Under the pieces are notes generated by a model. That model had not been told where the DNA came from. It saw nothing but the letters and a program-made list of their open reading frames with translations, and ran no database searches. DNA of 64,000 nt. Source: Prorocentrum cordatum. Its lineage: Eukaryota; Sar; Dinophyceae; Prorocentrales; Prorocentraceae. Position numbers and translations under genes: made by a program. Shown here in pieces: positions 23,203-32,557 of this stretch (positions are counted from its first letter, which is position 1; each line of letters starts with the position of its first letter). The stretch is taken from NCBI GenBank assembly GCA_963575745.1, contig CAUYUJ010016358.1, positions 209,204-273,203 on the forward strand, written 5' to 3'.

Positions 23203-23320
23203 ACGTTTTTCAGCACCCGTGCAAGTTGTGCTCGCTGCGCTGCAGGACTCGGGTTTGCGTCTGGGTTCGAGGCCTGTGGTCGGGTTTATTTTCGAAATGC
23301 AGCAGTGCAGTGTTTCGTTC
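23203..23320 (+). repeat. intron direct repeat, left copy
   Basis: Runs from ACGTTTTTCAGCACCCGTGC to GCAGTGTTTCGTTCG. It is repeated at 52834-52973 with substitutions and one ~22-bp insertion. The two copies bracket the minisatellites and nested elements in the intron. Confidence 0.85.
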
Positions 23321-25054
23321 GCGCGGGCCTCTTGGGGGCGTCTTGGAGGCTCCGGAGGCCTCGTGGGGGATTATTGGGCGCCTCTTGGGGGACTCTTGGG
23401 GGCCTCTTGCGGCGTCTTGGGGCTTCTTGGGGGCCTCTCGGGGGCCTTTTGGGAGCCTATGGGAGCGTCTTGGGAGCCTCTTGGGGGCCTCGTCCTTCCT
23501 TGTGTGAGCGCCTCGGGCCTCTCACTGTGTGTGAGTCGTTCGGGTTCCTCGTAGTGTGAGTCGTTCGGGCCCCTGGTCCTGGTGTGCGTCGTTCGGGCCC
23601 TTCCTTGTGTGTGAGTCGTTCGGGCTTCTCATTCTGTGAGTCGTTCGGGCCCCTCGTCCTGGTGTGAGTCGTTCGGGCCCTTCCTTGTGGTGCGAGTCGT
23701 TCGGGCTCCTCGTGGTGCGAGTCGTTCGAACCGCTCGTCCTGGTGTGCGTCGCTCGGGCCCCTCCTTGTGTGTGAGTTGTTCGGGCTCCTCGTGGTGTGA
23801 GTCGCTGGGGCCCCTCGTCCTGGGGTGAGTCGTTAGGCCTCCTCGTGGGCGTCTTGGGGGCCTTTTGGAAGCTCTCGGGGCTCCTTGGGGCGCTCTTTGT
23901 GGTCTCTTGGGCGCCTCGGGGGGGCCTCGAGAGGCGTCTTGGGGCTTCTTGGAAGCCTCTTTGGGGCCTCTGGGGGGCCTCTGGGGGCCTCTTGGGGGCG
24001 TCTTGGGGGCCTCGTCCTTCCTTGTGTGGGTCCCTCGGGCCCCCCAGTGTGTGTGAGTCGCTCGGGTTCCTCGTAGTGTGAGTCGTTCGGAGCCCTGGTC
24101 CTGGCGTGCGTCGTTCGGGCCCCTCCTGGTGTGTGAGTCCTTCGGGCTCCTCACGGTGTGAGTCGTTCGGGCCCCTCGTCCTCGCGTGAGTCGTTCGGGC
24201 GCCTCCTTGCGTGTGAGTCGTTCGGGCTCCTCGTGGTGTGAGTCGTTCCGACCGCTCGTCCTGGCGCGCGTCGTTCGGGCCCCTCCTTGTGTGTAAGTTG
24301 GTCGGGCTCCTCGTGGTGTGAGTCGTTGGGGCCCCTCGTCCTGGGGTGAGTGGTTCGGGCCCCGCATTGTATGTGAGTCGTTCGGGCTCCTCGTGGCGTG
24401 CGTCGTTCGGGCCCCTCCTTGTGTGTGAGTCCTTCGGGCTCCTCGTGGTGTGAGTCGTTCGGGCCCCTCGTCCTGGCGTGAGTCGTTCGGGCGCCTCCTT
24501 GCGTGCGAGTCCTTCGGGCTCCTCGTGGTGTGAGTCGTTCGGACCGCTCGTCCTGGTGTGCGTCGCTCGGGCCCCTCCTTGTGTGTAAGTTGTTCGGGCT
24601 CCTCGTGGTGTTCGTCGCCCCTCGTCCTGGGGTGAGTGGTTCGGGCCCCGCATTGTATGTGAGTCGTTGGGGCTCCTTGTGGTGTGAGTCGTTCGGGCCC
24701 CTCGTCCTGGCGTGCGTCGTCCGGGCCCCTCCTTGCGCGTGAGTCGTTCGAGTTCCTCGTGGTGGGAGTCGTTCGAGCCCTTCGTCCTGGTGTGAGTCGT
24801 TCGGGCTCCTCGTGGTGTGAGTCGTTCGGGCGCCTCGTCTTGGTGCGAGGCGTTCGGGCCCTTCCTTGTGGAGTAACTCGTTCTGGCTCCTCGTGGTGTG
24901 AGTCGTTGGGGTCTTTCGTCCTGGTGTGAGTCGTTCGGGCTCCTCGTTGGGCCTGTTGGGGGCCTCTTGGAGCTCTTGGGGCGTCTGGGGGGCCTCTTGG
25001 GGGCCTCTTGGGGGCCTCTTGGAGCCTCTTGGGGCCTCTTGGGGGCCTCTTGGG
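23321..25054. repeat. composite minisatellites, copies 2 and 3
   Basis: GGGGCCTCTTGG-type units at 23325-23490 are followed by GTGTGAGTCGTTCGGGC-type units (23520-23840), GGGGCCTCTTGG units (23845-24020), GAGTCGTTCGGGC units (24050-24950) and again GGGGCCTCTTGG units (24950-25054). Long frames on both strands (up to 557 codons on the minus strand) are products of the repeat. The last block is the LINE's target site. Confidence 0.9.
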
Positions 25055-25072
25055 AGCATCGAGGGGACCTCT
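25055..25072. repeat. LINE target-site duplication, left copy
   Basis: AGCATCGAGGGGACCTC plus T, identical to 52611-52628. The final T may belong to the spliced leader rather than the duplication. Confidence 0.9.
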
Positions 25073-25093
25073 CCGTAGCCATTTTGGCTCAAG
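25072..25093 (+). other. DinoSL spliced-leader sequence at the LINE 5' end
   Basis: An exact match to the 22-nt dinoflagellate spliced leader, TCCGTAGCCATTTTGG followed by CTCAAG. It abuts the target-site duplication, so the leader is the first sequence of the inserted copy. The reverse-transcribed RNA was therefore a trans-spliced, full-length mRNA. Confidence 0.93.
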
Positions 25094-25197
25094 ATGGTGT
25101 GCTCGGGAGGCTTTCAGCCTCCGTGCATTCGCGAGAGCTGCCGCTGCAGCAACCTCCAGTGCCCTTGTGGGCTCGTGTCGGCGCGTGGGGCGCACCG

Positions 25198-26280
25198 ATG
25201 GCGGGCGGCGAGAACGACTGGGAGGTCAAGGGCGGCGGTCGGCGCAACAGGAAGCAGAAGCCGTCTCTGGTGTGGACAGTCGGAGGCAAAGGCGGTGGCT
25301 CGTCCTGGGTGGGGGCGGGCCCGAGTGACACATGGACGTGTGGGGCTTGCGGTACAGGTGCGAACTGGAGTACGCGTACGTCCTGCCGGGCCTGTGGCGC
25401 GGGTCGCCCTGGGTACAAAGGCAAGGGCAAGGTCACTTCCACGCCTGAGGTGGGGCAGTGGTCCCGCACCTCCTTCCCACCAGTGGCGGCCAGGCCTTGG
25501 CGCGCGGCCGCGGAGGCCAAGGCGCCTACGGCTTTGCAGAAGCTGGAGGAGCGCAGGAAGGTCCTGGTCCAGTGCGCCAAAGACTGGGGGGGTGACGCGC
25601 CTCACCTCGACCAGGCGGTGGCCGACGTCGACAGGCAGATCCAGGACGCCAAGGCGGAGCGCACGCAGGCGAAGCCTTTGTCTGGCCAGCTGCGTGAGGC
25701 GCAGGTCCAGCTGGGGCAGATCGACAGGCAGCTTGAGCGCTTGGCAGAGACCGAGAGGAAGGCCAACCAGATGCTGCTCGAGGTCAAGAAGGAGAGGGAT
25801 GAGGCTGCGAAGCGCAAGGAGGAGCTGGCGACCACGATCCTGGAGCTCCAGGGGAAGATTGCGGTGGCGGGCCCAGCGGCCCCAGCCTCAAACCTCGACG
25901 TCATCCGAGTGCAGTTGGAGTGCATCGCCAAGTCCGTCGGCAGCGACATCCAGTCCCTCGGCCTCAATTTTGCCACGCTCGAGTCCCTCCTGGAGGCCAA
26001 GGCTAAGGAAGGGGCAGCAAAGGCTGAGGCTGCTGATACTGGTGCTGCTAAGCAGCCTGGTCAGGCTGACGACGGGGACGGTACAGAGGACGAATCCATG
26101 GGAGACATCGTGGGGGCTGAGGAGTTGCCACCAGGTGTCACCGAGACCGAACGTAAGTGGATTAACGGGCAGGAGCCAGTGCCCGACCAGGAGGAGAACC
26201 CGCACTTGTTCAAGCGGTACCAAGAGGTGCTCATGTCGGTGCATTCCTGCCAGTTGGCCAAGAGGCAGCGAAAAGGGTAG
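25198..26280 (+). CDS. LINE ORF1: RanBP2-type zinc finger and coiled-coil protein
   Basis: 360 residues from ATG 25198, 105 bp after the spliced leader. The frame is open upstream, but no earlier ATG lies downstream of the leader in this frame. A RanBP2-type zinc finger (WTCGACGTGANWSTRTSCRA and the last Cys) sits at about residues 44-64. A long coiled coil follows (about 105-230, rich in Leu/Glu/Lys/Gln: LREAQVQLGQIDRQLERLAE). LINE ORF1 proteins bind the element RNA as multimers; zinc finger plus coiled coil fits that role. The C-terminus is acidic. The stop is 6 bp before the ORF2 ATG, so ORF2 is probably translated by reinitiation. Confidence 0.82.
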   Translation: MAGGENDWEVKGGGRRNRKQKPSLVWTVGGKGGGSSWVGAGPSDTWTCGACGTGANWSTRTSCRACGAGRPGYKGKGKVTSTPEVGQWSRTSFPPVAARPWRAAAEAKAPTALQKLEERRKVLVQCAKDWGGDAPHLDQAVADVDRQIQDAKAERTQAKPLSGQLREAQVQLGQIDRQLERLAETERKANQMLLEVKKERDEAAKRKEELATTILELQGKIAVAGPAAPASNLDVIRVQLECIAKSVGSDIQSLGLNFATLESLLEAKAKEGAAKAEAADTGAAKQPGQADDGDGTEDESMGDIVGAEELPPGVTETERKWINGQEPVPDQEENPHLFKRYQEVLMSVHSCQLAKRQRKG

Positions 26281-26286
26281 CTTGCC

Positions 26287-29200
26287 ATGCGACCTCTTGT
26301 TCCTGGTGCTCAATGGGACCCACCTCGGTTACCCCGAGCGCCGTGGAGAGGCGCGGTCCAGGTGCAGCTGCGCCAGAGCGGGAAGGCCCTCCCTTGGGAC
26401 GACAGCCGCTGGAACCCTGAGGGGTGGGAGGCGGAGTTCGGGGGGTGCGAGAGTGAAGGGCACCGACGGGACGTAGAGCAGATGGATGATGAGCGTGGCG
26501 GGCGCGCAGCAGCGGGAGCCAGCCAGAGGGCGGGAAGTGTGGCCAGGTCCACGCCCGCGGGGCCAGTGCGCGGCCCACGGCCTGCGGCATTGGCGAGGAG
26601 CGAGCACGGTGCCTTGAGGGCGGGAAGTGTGGCCAGGTCCACGCCCGCGGGGCCGTCGCGCGGCTTCGTGCCTGCGGCGACGGCGAGGAGTCAGGGGGCA
26701 GATTCGGGCCAGTGGCGAGGATACGCGAGGGTCCTGCACGACAATCGCATGATGAGGCTTTTGGTTGACAAGGTGAATGACGACAAGCAGGTGGTCATTG
26801 TGTGGACCTTCAACGGCTCGGGATGGGGGACCATCAGAGAGAAGCTCTTGGAGAAGAAGGTGGGGCAGCAGAAGCACATCTACGCTTTCCAGGAGCACCG
26901 CCTGAAAGAGGACCAGTGGGCTGGAGTTACCCACAGTATGCGTCAGAGAGGCTACCAAGTGGGTGGAGCGGTGGCCGTGCCCACGCTAGGCCCCATGGGT
27001 GAGCCAGGAACCTCTGCAGGTGTGGGAATCGCTGTGCCGAACAGGATTGGCATGGCGTATGTGTGTGGGCAGACCAGCTGGGACTGGTCCCCCAGAGGAT
27101 CCCCAGGAAGAGCTGCAGCGGCATGGGTTGCAGTAGGTAGAGGCGGCATAGTGGTCGCGACGGTGTACCTGTGGACGGCCGAGCAGATGTCGCGGCGGAA
27201 CAGGGGGCTGATGGACCACGTGCTGGGGAAGCTGCACGAGCTCAACATGCCGTGGGTGTTGTGCGGGGACTTCCAGAATGCCCCTGCCGTCCTGGCGGGT
27301 TTGGATTCGATCAAGCTCATTGGCGCGACGCTGGTGGCCCCCTCTGCTGCGAGCGGAACTTGTCGGACTGCGAGTGGATGTTCCACAATAGACTATTTCG
27401 TGGTATCGAGGGAGTTGGCAGGCCAAGTGAGGAAGGTGGCCATCCACGAGTCGTGGCCTTCGGCGCCGCACAAGCCGGTGGGGATCACGCTCGACCTGAG
27501 GCCGCAGGAGAGGAAGGAGCGGATTCTCATCACGCCGAAGAAGTTGGAAGGAATCAGCATCGGGCGCGCGCCTGAGCCGCCCGTATACGACGAGGTGGGG
27601 GTTTTCAGCGACGTGGCGGTAGCGACCAGGACCTGGGCTTCCTTCATTGGCAAGCTGGAGCGCGAGGCTTTCGCGCTGCGGGGGCTGGAGTGGCACCCCA
27701 GGCATGAGTGCGCAGGGCGTGCGGACCCACCGCGCTGGAAAGAGAGAGCGATCCTCAGAGGGGGCGGCAACCACCCAGCCCCGCAAGGAGACGCTCTGTG
27801 GTGGAGGTGGCTCGCGCGCTCTTTGCAGACCCTGGCGGGGAATTACGAGAGGCTCAGGTCGTCCTCGGGTAGTGCCCGTGCGCGCCAGGAGTGGTGCATG
27901 ATAGCTAGTGATCTGGAGGAACGCTTCAGGAGCGTGAGCCACGAGTTCAGGTGCGAGCTGGTCGGCGAGGAGAAGGAGCGGTGGAGAGAAAGGTGTACCT
28001 TGCTGGCGAAAGGGCGCTGGCGAGGTGCTGACCAGAAAGCCAGCCTGGACGCGATGATCCTGGAGGCCAAGGAGCGGTCCAGGCGGGAGGACCAGGACCT
28101 GATAAATGAAAGAAGGAGGCAGTGGGCTGCGAAGCTGGAGGAGGCTGCGAAAGGAGCAGCGGGCGGACTCCACAGAATCAGCAAACCAGTGGACATCTGG
28201 AGGCCGAGGAGAGCGAGTACACCCCAAGCTTCGGCAGACCCGTTGCGGGCAGCGGAAGCGGCCCTGGGAGAGTGGAATGCAGTCTGGAAGGTGAACGACC
28301 CGATGCAGGAGCAGGAGCGGCGGTGGGAGACGGAGCCGCGCCAGGAGTTGCCAGAGTTCACGGAGGGCGACTTGGCCAAGTTAAAGAAAGTGGCGCGCAC
28401 CTTCAAGAGAAAGACAGCACAAGGAGTGGACCGTTGGCACCCCTCCATGCTGCTAGGGGCTTCGGACGCAGCGCACTGGACGCTCCTGCAGATCCTGAGG
28501 GAGGTGGAGCGCACGCTCGTCTGGCCGCAGCATGCAGCCACGGTCATTTTCTTCCTGATCCCGAAGAGTGTAGCGGTCGATCGTGCCATCGGCCTCCTCC
28601 CGACCCTGGTGAGGGTGTGGGAGATCATGAGGGAGCCCTACATGATCGAGTGGGCCAAGGCGAACCAGCGCTCTTGGGATTGCACGGCCTTCGGCAAGGC
28701 GGCGGAGGACGCGGCTTGGGAGGTTCTCCTCGCCAACGAGGGCGACGAGGTGCAGGATTCGGACCCGCGCACCCTAGCGACGGTGACGGCCATCCTCGAC
28801 CTGGTCAAGGCTTTCGAGAGGGTGAGCTTGCATGTGCTGTGGGAGCGTGGCAAGGCCATGGGCTTCAACACGGGGGTGCTGGCGGTGGTGTGCTCCTATT
28901 TTGCCATGGCGAGGCGAGTCAACACGGGGGAGGCCATCTCGGAGGAGACGAGGACTGTGGCGACGATCATCGCGGGCAGCAAGTTCTCGGTGGGTTTCCT
29001 CAAGATGGTCATCCAGGACACGATTGACGGTTTGGTAGTGGAGTACCCGCTGGTTCAATGGAGGATGTATGTCGACGACCTGTGCCTCAAGCAGCGAGGG
29101 GCGCAGCAGTGGATCGTGGATAGCTTCCCGTCCGTTGTGGACGACAGCGTGGACGGCTTCGCGGCCTTGGGGCTCGAGTTCTCCCTGGGCGACCAGGGCA

Positions 29201-31764
29201 AGGGGGCGGTCATGGCCAGCACCAAGTGGCTGAGGCAGGCTCTCAAGCAGGATGCAGCAGAGAGAGGGTTGCCCATGGTGCTGGCCTGCCCTTACCTCGG
29301 AGTCGACGTGGTGGCCCACGGGACGGCGGCAAAGAACAAGAGTGGCAAGAGGTTCAAGCGCATGAGGAACAGGGTCGCCAGGCTAAAGGGGCTGAAAGGC
29401 TCAGGCAAAGGTGTGACTAGAGGGATTGGTTTGGTGTACAAGTGCGGCCTCAAGAGATCGGTAATGTATGGGTGCAAGTGCCTGGGCATGCCAGACCACC
29501 AGCTGCAGCAGGTAAGGAGAGCGGCAGGTCAGTTGCTTCCAGGTTCCAGAGGAGCCAAGAGCCTCACCCTGCAGTTGGCGGTGCTGAAGGAGGACCCCAC
29601 CGAGGAGGCCACACTTGCGCCGGTGGTCAGGTGGGCGAGGGCCGTCTGGGAGCAGGCCGTGGCAGGAGACCTGAGAGTGCTCGTTGCAGGGGGCCAGGGG
29701 CAGGCGCAACCCTGTCGTCAGCAGGCCTTCTGTCCTGAGGCGGGTGCTAGGCTCAGGGATGCCCTCGGTGTCTGGACGGCGTTGTGGATCAAGGATCTGA
29801 GGGGCGAGAAGCACCAGCGGCAGGAGGACTGGAGCCAGTGGAGTGTTCCCCTGGTCGCAGAGTATCTGCAGGAGGCAGCGCAGGCAGGCCTCCGCAGTGA
29901 ACTCAGGAGGGAGGCGGCTTCCAAGGCCACAGGTGGAAGCTTGCCCCAGGAGGAGGCTCAGGAGGCGGAGTATCTTGCTGCAGAGGTGTGTCGGCGTGCG
30001 TGGCGGAGGGCGTGCTGGAGAAGGCGTGCAGCCTTCCGTTACCTCGACGCGCTCGACGAGGATTGCCGCGCCCAGGTCATCTCGCAGTACAGGCAAGAGC
30101 AGGTCGCGCTGCAGAAGGTGGTGCGGCGGCTGCTGGTGTCGAGAGGGGCGCAATGTCCCTGGGAAGGAAGCGAAGGAGGCATGCAGGAAGAGGAAGGCTA
30201 CCTCGGTGTCAGCACCATTGAGAGCCTGGTCGAGCTGCTGCTGGTGGCGGGCAGCCAGATGGAGATCGCGGAGGACAAGATAAGCAGGAGGACGAGTGTC
30301 GGCAGTGAGGCTGTCCTCCTGAGCGAGCAGATGAGCAACGCGTGGAGGCAGCAGCAGAAGGAGGTGGGCATGAGCCCGCAGTGGGCCAAGGTCAAAGGAC
30401 CCGCGGGGGCGGTCATCATGTCACTGAGGAGAGCGAGGTGGACCTGGCCGTCGTGGACGGTCTACTGCACAAAGGACGGCGAGATGGTGGACCTCACGGC
30501 GGTGTGCCCTACTGACGTCGGGGCGCTCCTCAGGGCTGACCTGCGCAAGGTGCTGTGGGAGCAGTGGACGGCGCAGCAGCCAGGCATGGAGAGCCTAGCC
30601 CCAGGCCCGAGGCTCCCGCCAGTGGTGGCGCAGCTGGCCGCGCGGGCTTTCCCCGCGCATGCGAAGCGGGCGGCTCGGAAGGTGGTGCTGGCGGGGGCCT
30701 GGACCATGAACAGGCTTGCCGAGGTCAGCATCACGCCGACCGACATCTGCATTGGGTGTGGGCTGGCGGTCGGCACCCCGCATCATCGTTTCTTTCGGTG
30801 CCCCGCGCTGCTCGAGGTCAGGAGGCGAGCGCAGGCGGAGTGGCAGCACGTGGCGGAGCAGCAGGAGGACAGTTTGCTCTGGACGCGTGGGCTGGCGCGG
30901 GACCCCTCGGCGGACTGGGCCCACAGGTCGGTCGACGAGGCGGACTTCCACTGCGACGTCCTCCAGGGGACGGACGCCCTCCTGTCGGGCGACATCGTGT
31001 GCGACGGCTCCAAGCTGGGCACCAGCTGCTGGGCGCAGGCGGGGTGGGCCGCGATGGCCATCGACGCGGGAGGCGCCCCCACGGTGCAGCTCTGGGGCCC
31101 CCTGCCATGCCGCTTCAAGGAGCAGAAGACGGTCAAGAGGGCCGAGATGTGGGCCTTCTTAAAGACCTTGGAGACGGTGCTGCCGCCGTGCAGGATCTTC
31201 ACGGACCACCAGGGCATCCTTGACGGCATCAGGCGGGGGCCGAGATGGTGCTTAAGTTGGGGAAGGCCGCGCGCGGACGTCTGGAGGAGGATCTGGCACA
31301 AGATCGCGGACGTGGGACTTGAGCCAGAGTGGGTGATGCATGTGAAGGCCCACAGGTCCAGAGTGGCCATCAGCAGGCTCGAGGGCTTGGCGCAGCAAGT
31401 GGCCAGGGGCAATGAAGCGGTGGACGCCCTGGCCAAGCGTGGAGCCGCGGAGGACATCGGGCACGGCAGGGAGCAGACCCTGGAGAGCCTGGATGAGAAG
31501 GTGAAGTGGGCCATCCAGAACATCGGTTGGTGGTGCCAGGAGATGAAAGAAGGGTGGCCCGACGTGCCGCCCAGGACGGGGCCGAGCAGAAGGAGGAAGC
31601 AGCAGAGGCCCTACGTCAGCCTCACGAGGCACGAGGTCGAGGTGTGTGGTGCTTGGCTGGTGTGCACGCGGTGCGGCAAGCGTGCAGCTTCGGCCAGGAT
31701 GAGGAACTTTGTAGCCCACCGTCGTTATGCAGCTTATGTCTGTAGTTATACAATGTGCAACTGA
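26287..31764 (+). CDS. LINE ORF2: endonuclease, reverse transcriptase, RNase H (interrupted at 31707)
   Basis: ATG 26287, 6 bp after ORF1. APE-type endonuclease (about residues 195-400): FQEHRL (about 201), CGDFQNAP (D328), TIDYFVVS (D369) and SAPHKP (H395). Reverse transcriptase (about 700-1020): MYVDDLCL with Asp930 and Asp931. A Cys/His motif CIGCGLAVGTPHHRFFRCPA follows near residue 1490. RNase H has a complete D-E-D-D set: Asp1573 (CDGSK), Glu1620 (KRAEMW), Asp1640 (FTDHQ) and Asp1713 (EAVDALAK). The last 19 codons after Asn1807 (FVAHRRYAAY...) are translated from the inserted TIR element. The true C-terminus lies at 51929-52517; joined, ORF2 is about 2,002 residues. Confidence 0.92.
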   Translation: MRPLVPGAQWDPPRLPRAPWRGAVQVQLRQSGKALPWDDSRWNPEGWEAEFGGCESEGHRRDVEQMDDERGGRAAAGASQRAGSVARSTPAGPVRGPRPAALARSEHGALRAGSVARSTPAGPSRGFVPAATARSQGADSGQWRGYARVLHDNRMMRLLVDKVNDDKQVVIVWTFNGSGWGTIREKLLEKKVGQQKHIYAFQEHRLKEDQWAGVTHSMRQRGYQVGGAVAVPTLGPMGEPGTSAGVGIAVPNRIGMAYVCGQTSWDWSPRGSPGRAAAAWVAVGRGGIVVATVYLWTAEQMSRRNRGLMDHVLGKLHELNMPWVLCGDFQNAPAVLAGLDSIKLIGATLVAPSAASGTCRTASGCSTIDYFVVSRELAGQVRKVAIHESWPSAPHKPVGITLDLRPQERKERILITPKKLEGISIGRAPEPPVYDEVGVFSDVAVATRTWASFIGKLEREAFALRGLEWHPRHECAGRADPPRWKERAILRGGGNHPAPQGDALWWRWLARSLQTLAGNYERLRSSSGSARARQEWCMIASDLEERFRSVSHEFRCELVGEEKERWRERCTLLAKGRWRGADQKASLDAMILEAKERSRREDQDLINERRRQWAAKLEEAAKGAAGGLHRISKPVDIWRPRRASTPQASADPLRAAEAALGEWNAVWKVNDPMQEQERRWETEPRQELPEFTEGDLAKLKKVARTFKRKTAQGVDRWHPSMLLGASDAAHWTLLQILREVERTLVWPQHAATVIFFLIPKSVAVDRAIGLLPTLVRVWEIMREPYMIEWAKANQRSWDCTAFGKAAEDAAWEVLLANEGDEVQDSDPRTLATVTAILDLVKAFERVSLHVLWERGKAMGFNTGVLAVVCSYFAMARRVNTGEAISEETRTVATIIAGSKFSVGFLKMVIQDTIDGLVVEYPLVQWRMYVDDLCLKQRGAQQWIVDSFPSVVDDSVDGFAALGLEFSLGDQGKGAVMASTKWLRQALKQDAAERGLPMVLACPYLGVDVVAHGTAAKNKSGKRFKRMRNRVARLKGLKGSGKGVTRGIGLVYKCGLKRSVMYGCKCLGMPDHQLQQVRRAAGQLLPGSRGAKSLTLQLAVLKEDPTEEATLAPVVRWARAVWEQAVAGDLRVLVAGGQGQAQPCRQQAFCPEAGARLRDALGVWTALWIKDLRGEKHQRQEDWSQWSVPLVAEYLQEAAQAGLRSELRREAASKATGGSLPQEEAQEAEYLAAEVCRRAWRRACWRRRAAFRYLDALDEDCRAQVISQYRQEQVALQKVVRRLLVSRGAQCPWEGSEGGMQEEEGYLGVSTIESLVELLLVAGSQMEIAEDKISRRTSVGSEAVLLSEQMSNAWRQQQKEVGMSPQWAKVKGPAGAVIMSLRRARWTWPSWTVYCTKDGEMVDLTAVCPTDVGALLRADLRKVLWEQWTAQQPGMESLAPGPRLPPVVAQLAARAFPAHAKRAARKVVLAGAWTMNRLAEVSITPTDICIGCGLAVGTPHHRFFRCPALLEVRRRAQAEWQHVAEQQEDSLLWTRGLARDPSADWAHRSVDEADFHCDVLQGTDALLSGDIVCDGSKLGTSCWAQAGWAAMAIDAGGAPTVQLWGPLPCRFKEQKTVKRAEMWAFLKTLETVLPPCRIFTDHQGILDGIRRGPRWCLSWGRPRADVWRRIWHKIADVGLEPEWVMHVKAHRSRVAISRLEGLAQQVARGNEAVDALAKRGAAEDIGHGREQTLESLDEKVKWAIQNIGWWCQEMKEGWPDVPPRTGPSRRRKQQRPYVSLTRHEVEVCGAWLVCTRCGKRAASARMRNFVAHRRYAAYVCSYTMCN
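31707..31737 (+). repeat. left terminal inverted repeat
   Basis: CTTTGTAGCCCACCGTCGTT followed by ATGCAGCTTAT. It is the reverse complement of 51896-51926 except at one base (C/A at 31723). Confidence 0.92.
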
Positions 31765-32557
31765 TGTTATAGAATGGACAAGTTAAGGTATAACCAAGAC
31801 AAGCAGCAAAACTCAACTTATAACTTGCATGGCATTTATACCTGCATTATAGAACACATAATTGGTTATATTGGTAGTTATGCCACTTCAAGATAAACTT
31901 GACAACCGTTTTATATTTGGATACATGTAATTATATGTGGAAATATTCCACGTATAAACAGTTATGAACAGTTACGAATAGTTATGAAATCGCGGGAAAT
32001 TTCAACATAGAAAAAGGGGAGGAGGGAAGGGGGAAAACACACAATTGCAAAAACAGATGACGCGCCCGTCCTCGTCGTGGCCCACGATTCGCGAAAAGTC
32101 GTTGTCGTCGTCGTCGTTGTCGTGAGGGGTGGCTTGCTTCCCCTATCCTGGCCGCTCCATGGCATGTATCTCGGGCAGCCAGAAAACCGATCGGCGCATC
32201 GGGGCGCCCGCTATCGGATGCGCCGAAAGGAAGAGTGCTACTGCGGCCCGAGGTGCATGCCGCGGGGCGGCTGGCGGATTACGCTGGCCCTGCACGTCCA
32301 GCGCGTCGTGGCCAGCCGCGCAGGGTCTTAGCGGAGCCCCCCAAATGAGCGTTTCGCTTGACATCCTCGCACGCATGACGTGCTCGCAATGTGATAATCT
32401 TTTGCAAAACAGAATCACGTGCCAAAGCAAGAGCGGATCAAGCGCTTCGCCTGAGACATCTTCCAACAACTACATGTCGCCACGGCGTCGTTTGAGTTGT
32501 AGCTGACCCCCCGCGTAGCTTTTCGGCTAGCAGTTGGCACCGCGGAGACGGCCAGGT
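31738..32557. other. left subterminal region and 5' flank of the transposase
   Basis: 31738-31990 is AT-rich with many GTTATA and GTTATG motifs, ending in CAGTTATGAACAGTTACGAA (31959-31978), which recurs at the right end. 32040-32557 is GC-rich with a short GTC-repeat run near 32100. No gene is recognised; a promoter for the downstream transposase probably lies here. Confidence 0.6.

Larger units (their letters stand above)
25072..31706 (+). mobile_element. full-length SL-capped LINE retrotransposon, left part
   Basis: Starts with the spliced leader and contains a 105-bp 5' UTR, ORF1 and most of ORF2. It is interrupted at 31706/31707 by the 20.2-kb TIR element and resumes at 51929-52610. The whole LINE is about 7.3 kb, with a perfect 17-18 bp target-site duplication and an A-tail. 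ORF1 and ORF2 are open, so this copy is young. Confidence 0.9.

Noticed and set aside
23119-23559. Continuation of the OTU exon past 23118 as coding sequence
   Set aside because: The frame runs into a sequence repeated at 52834 and then into minisatellite; a good GT donor with matching phase lies at 23119.
23457-25195. Minus-strand frames of 541, 557 and 313 codons
   Set aside because: Products of the composite minisatellite read backwards (Arg-Thr-Thr-His repeats).
26986-28227. A 413-codon antisense frame over LINE ORF2, and other antisense frames of 150-260 codons
   Set aside because: Shadow frames of a GC-rich gene; no domain, and the sense strand has complete endonuclease, RT and RNase H motifs.
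31622-32069. The VAHRRYAAY sequence as the natural C-terminus of LINE ORF2
   Set aside because: It is encoded by the terminal inverted repeat of the inserted element, and the same peptide appears on the minus strand at the other TIR (51842-52069).
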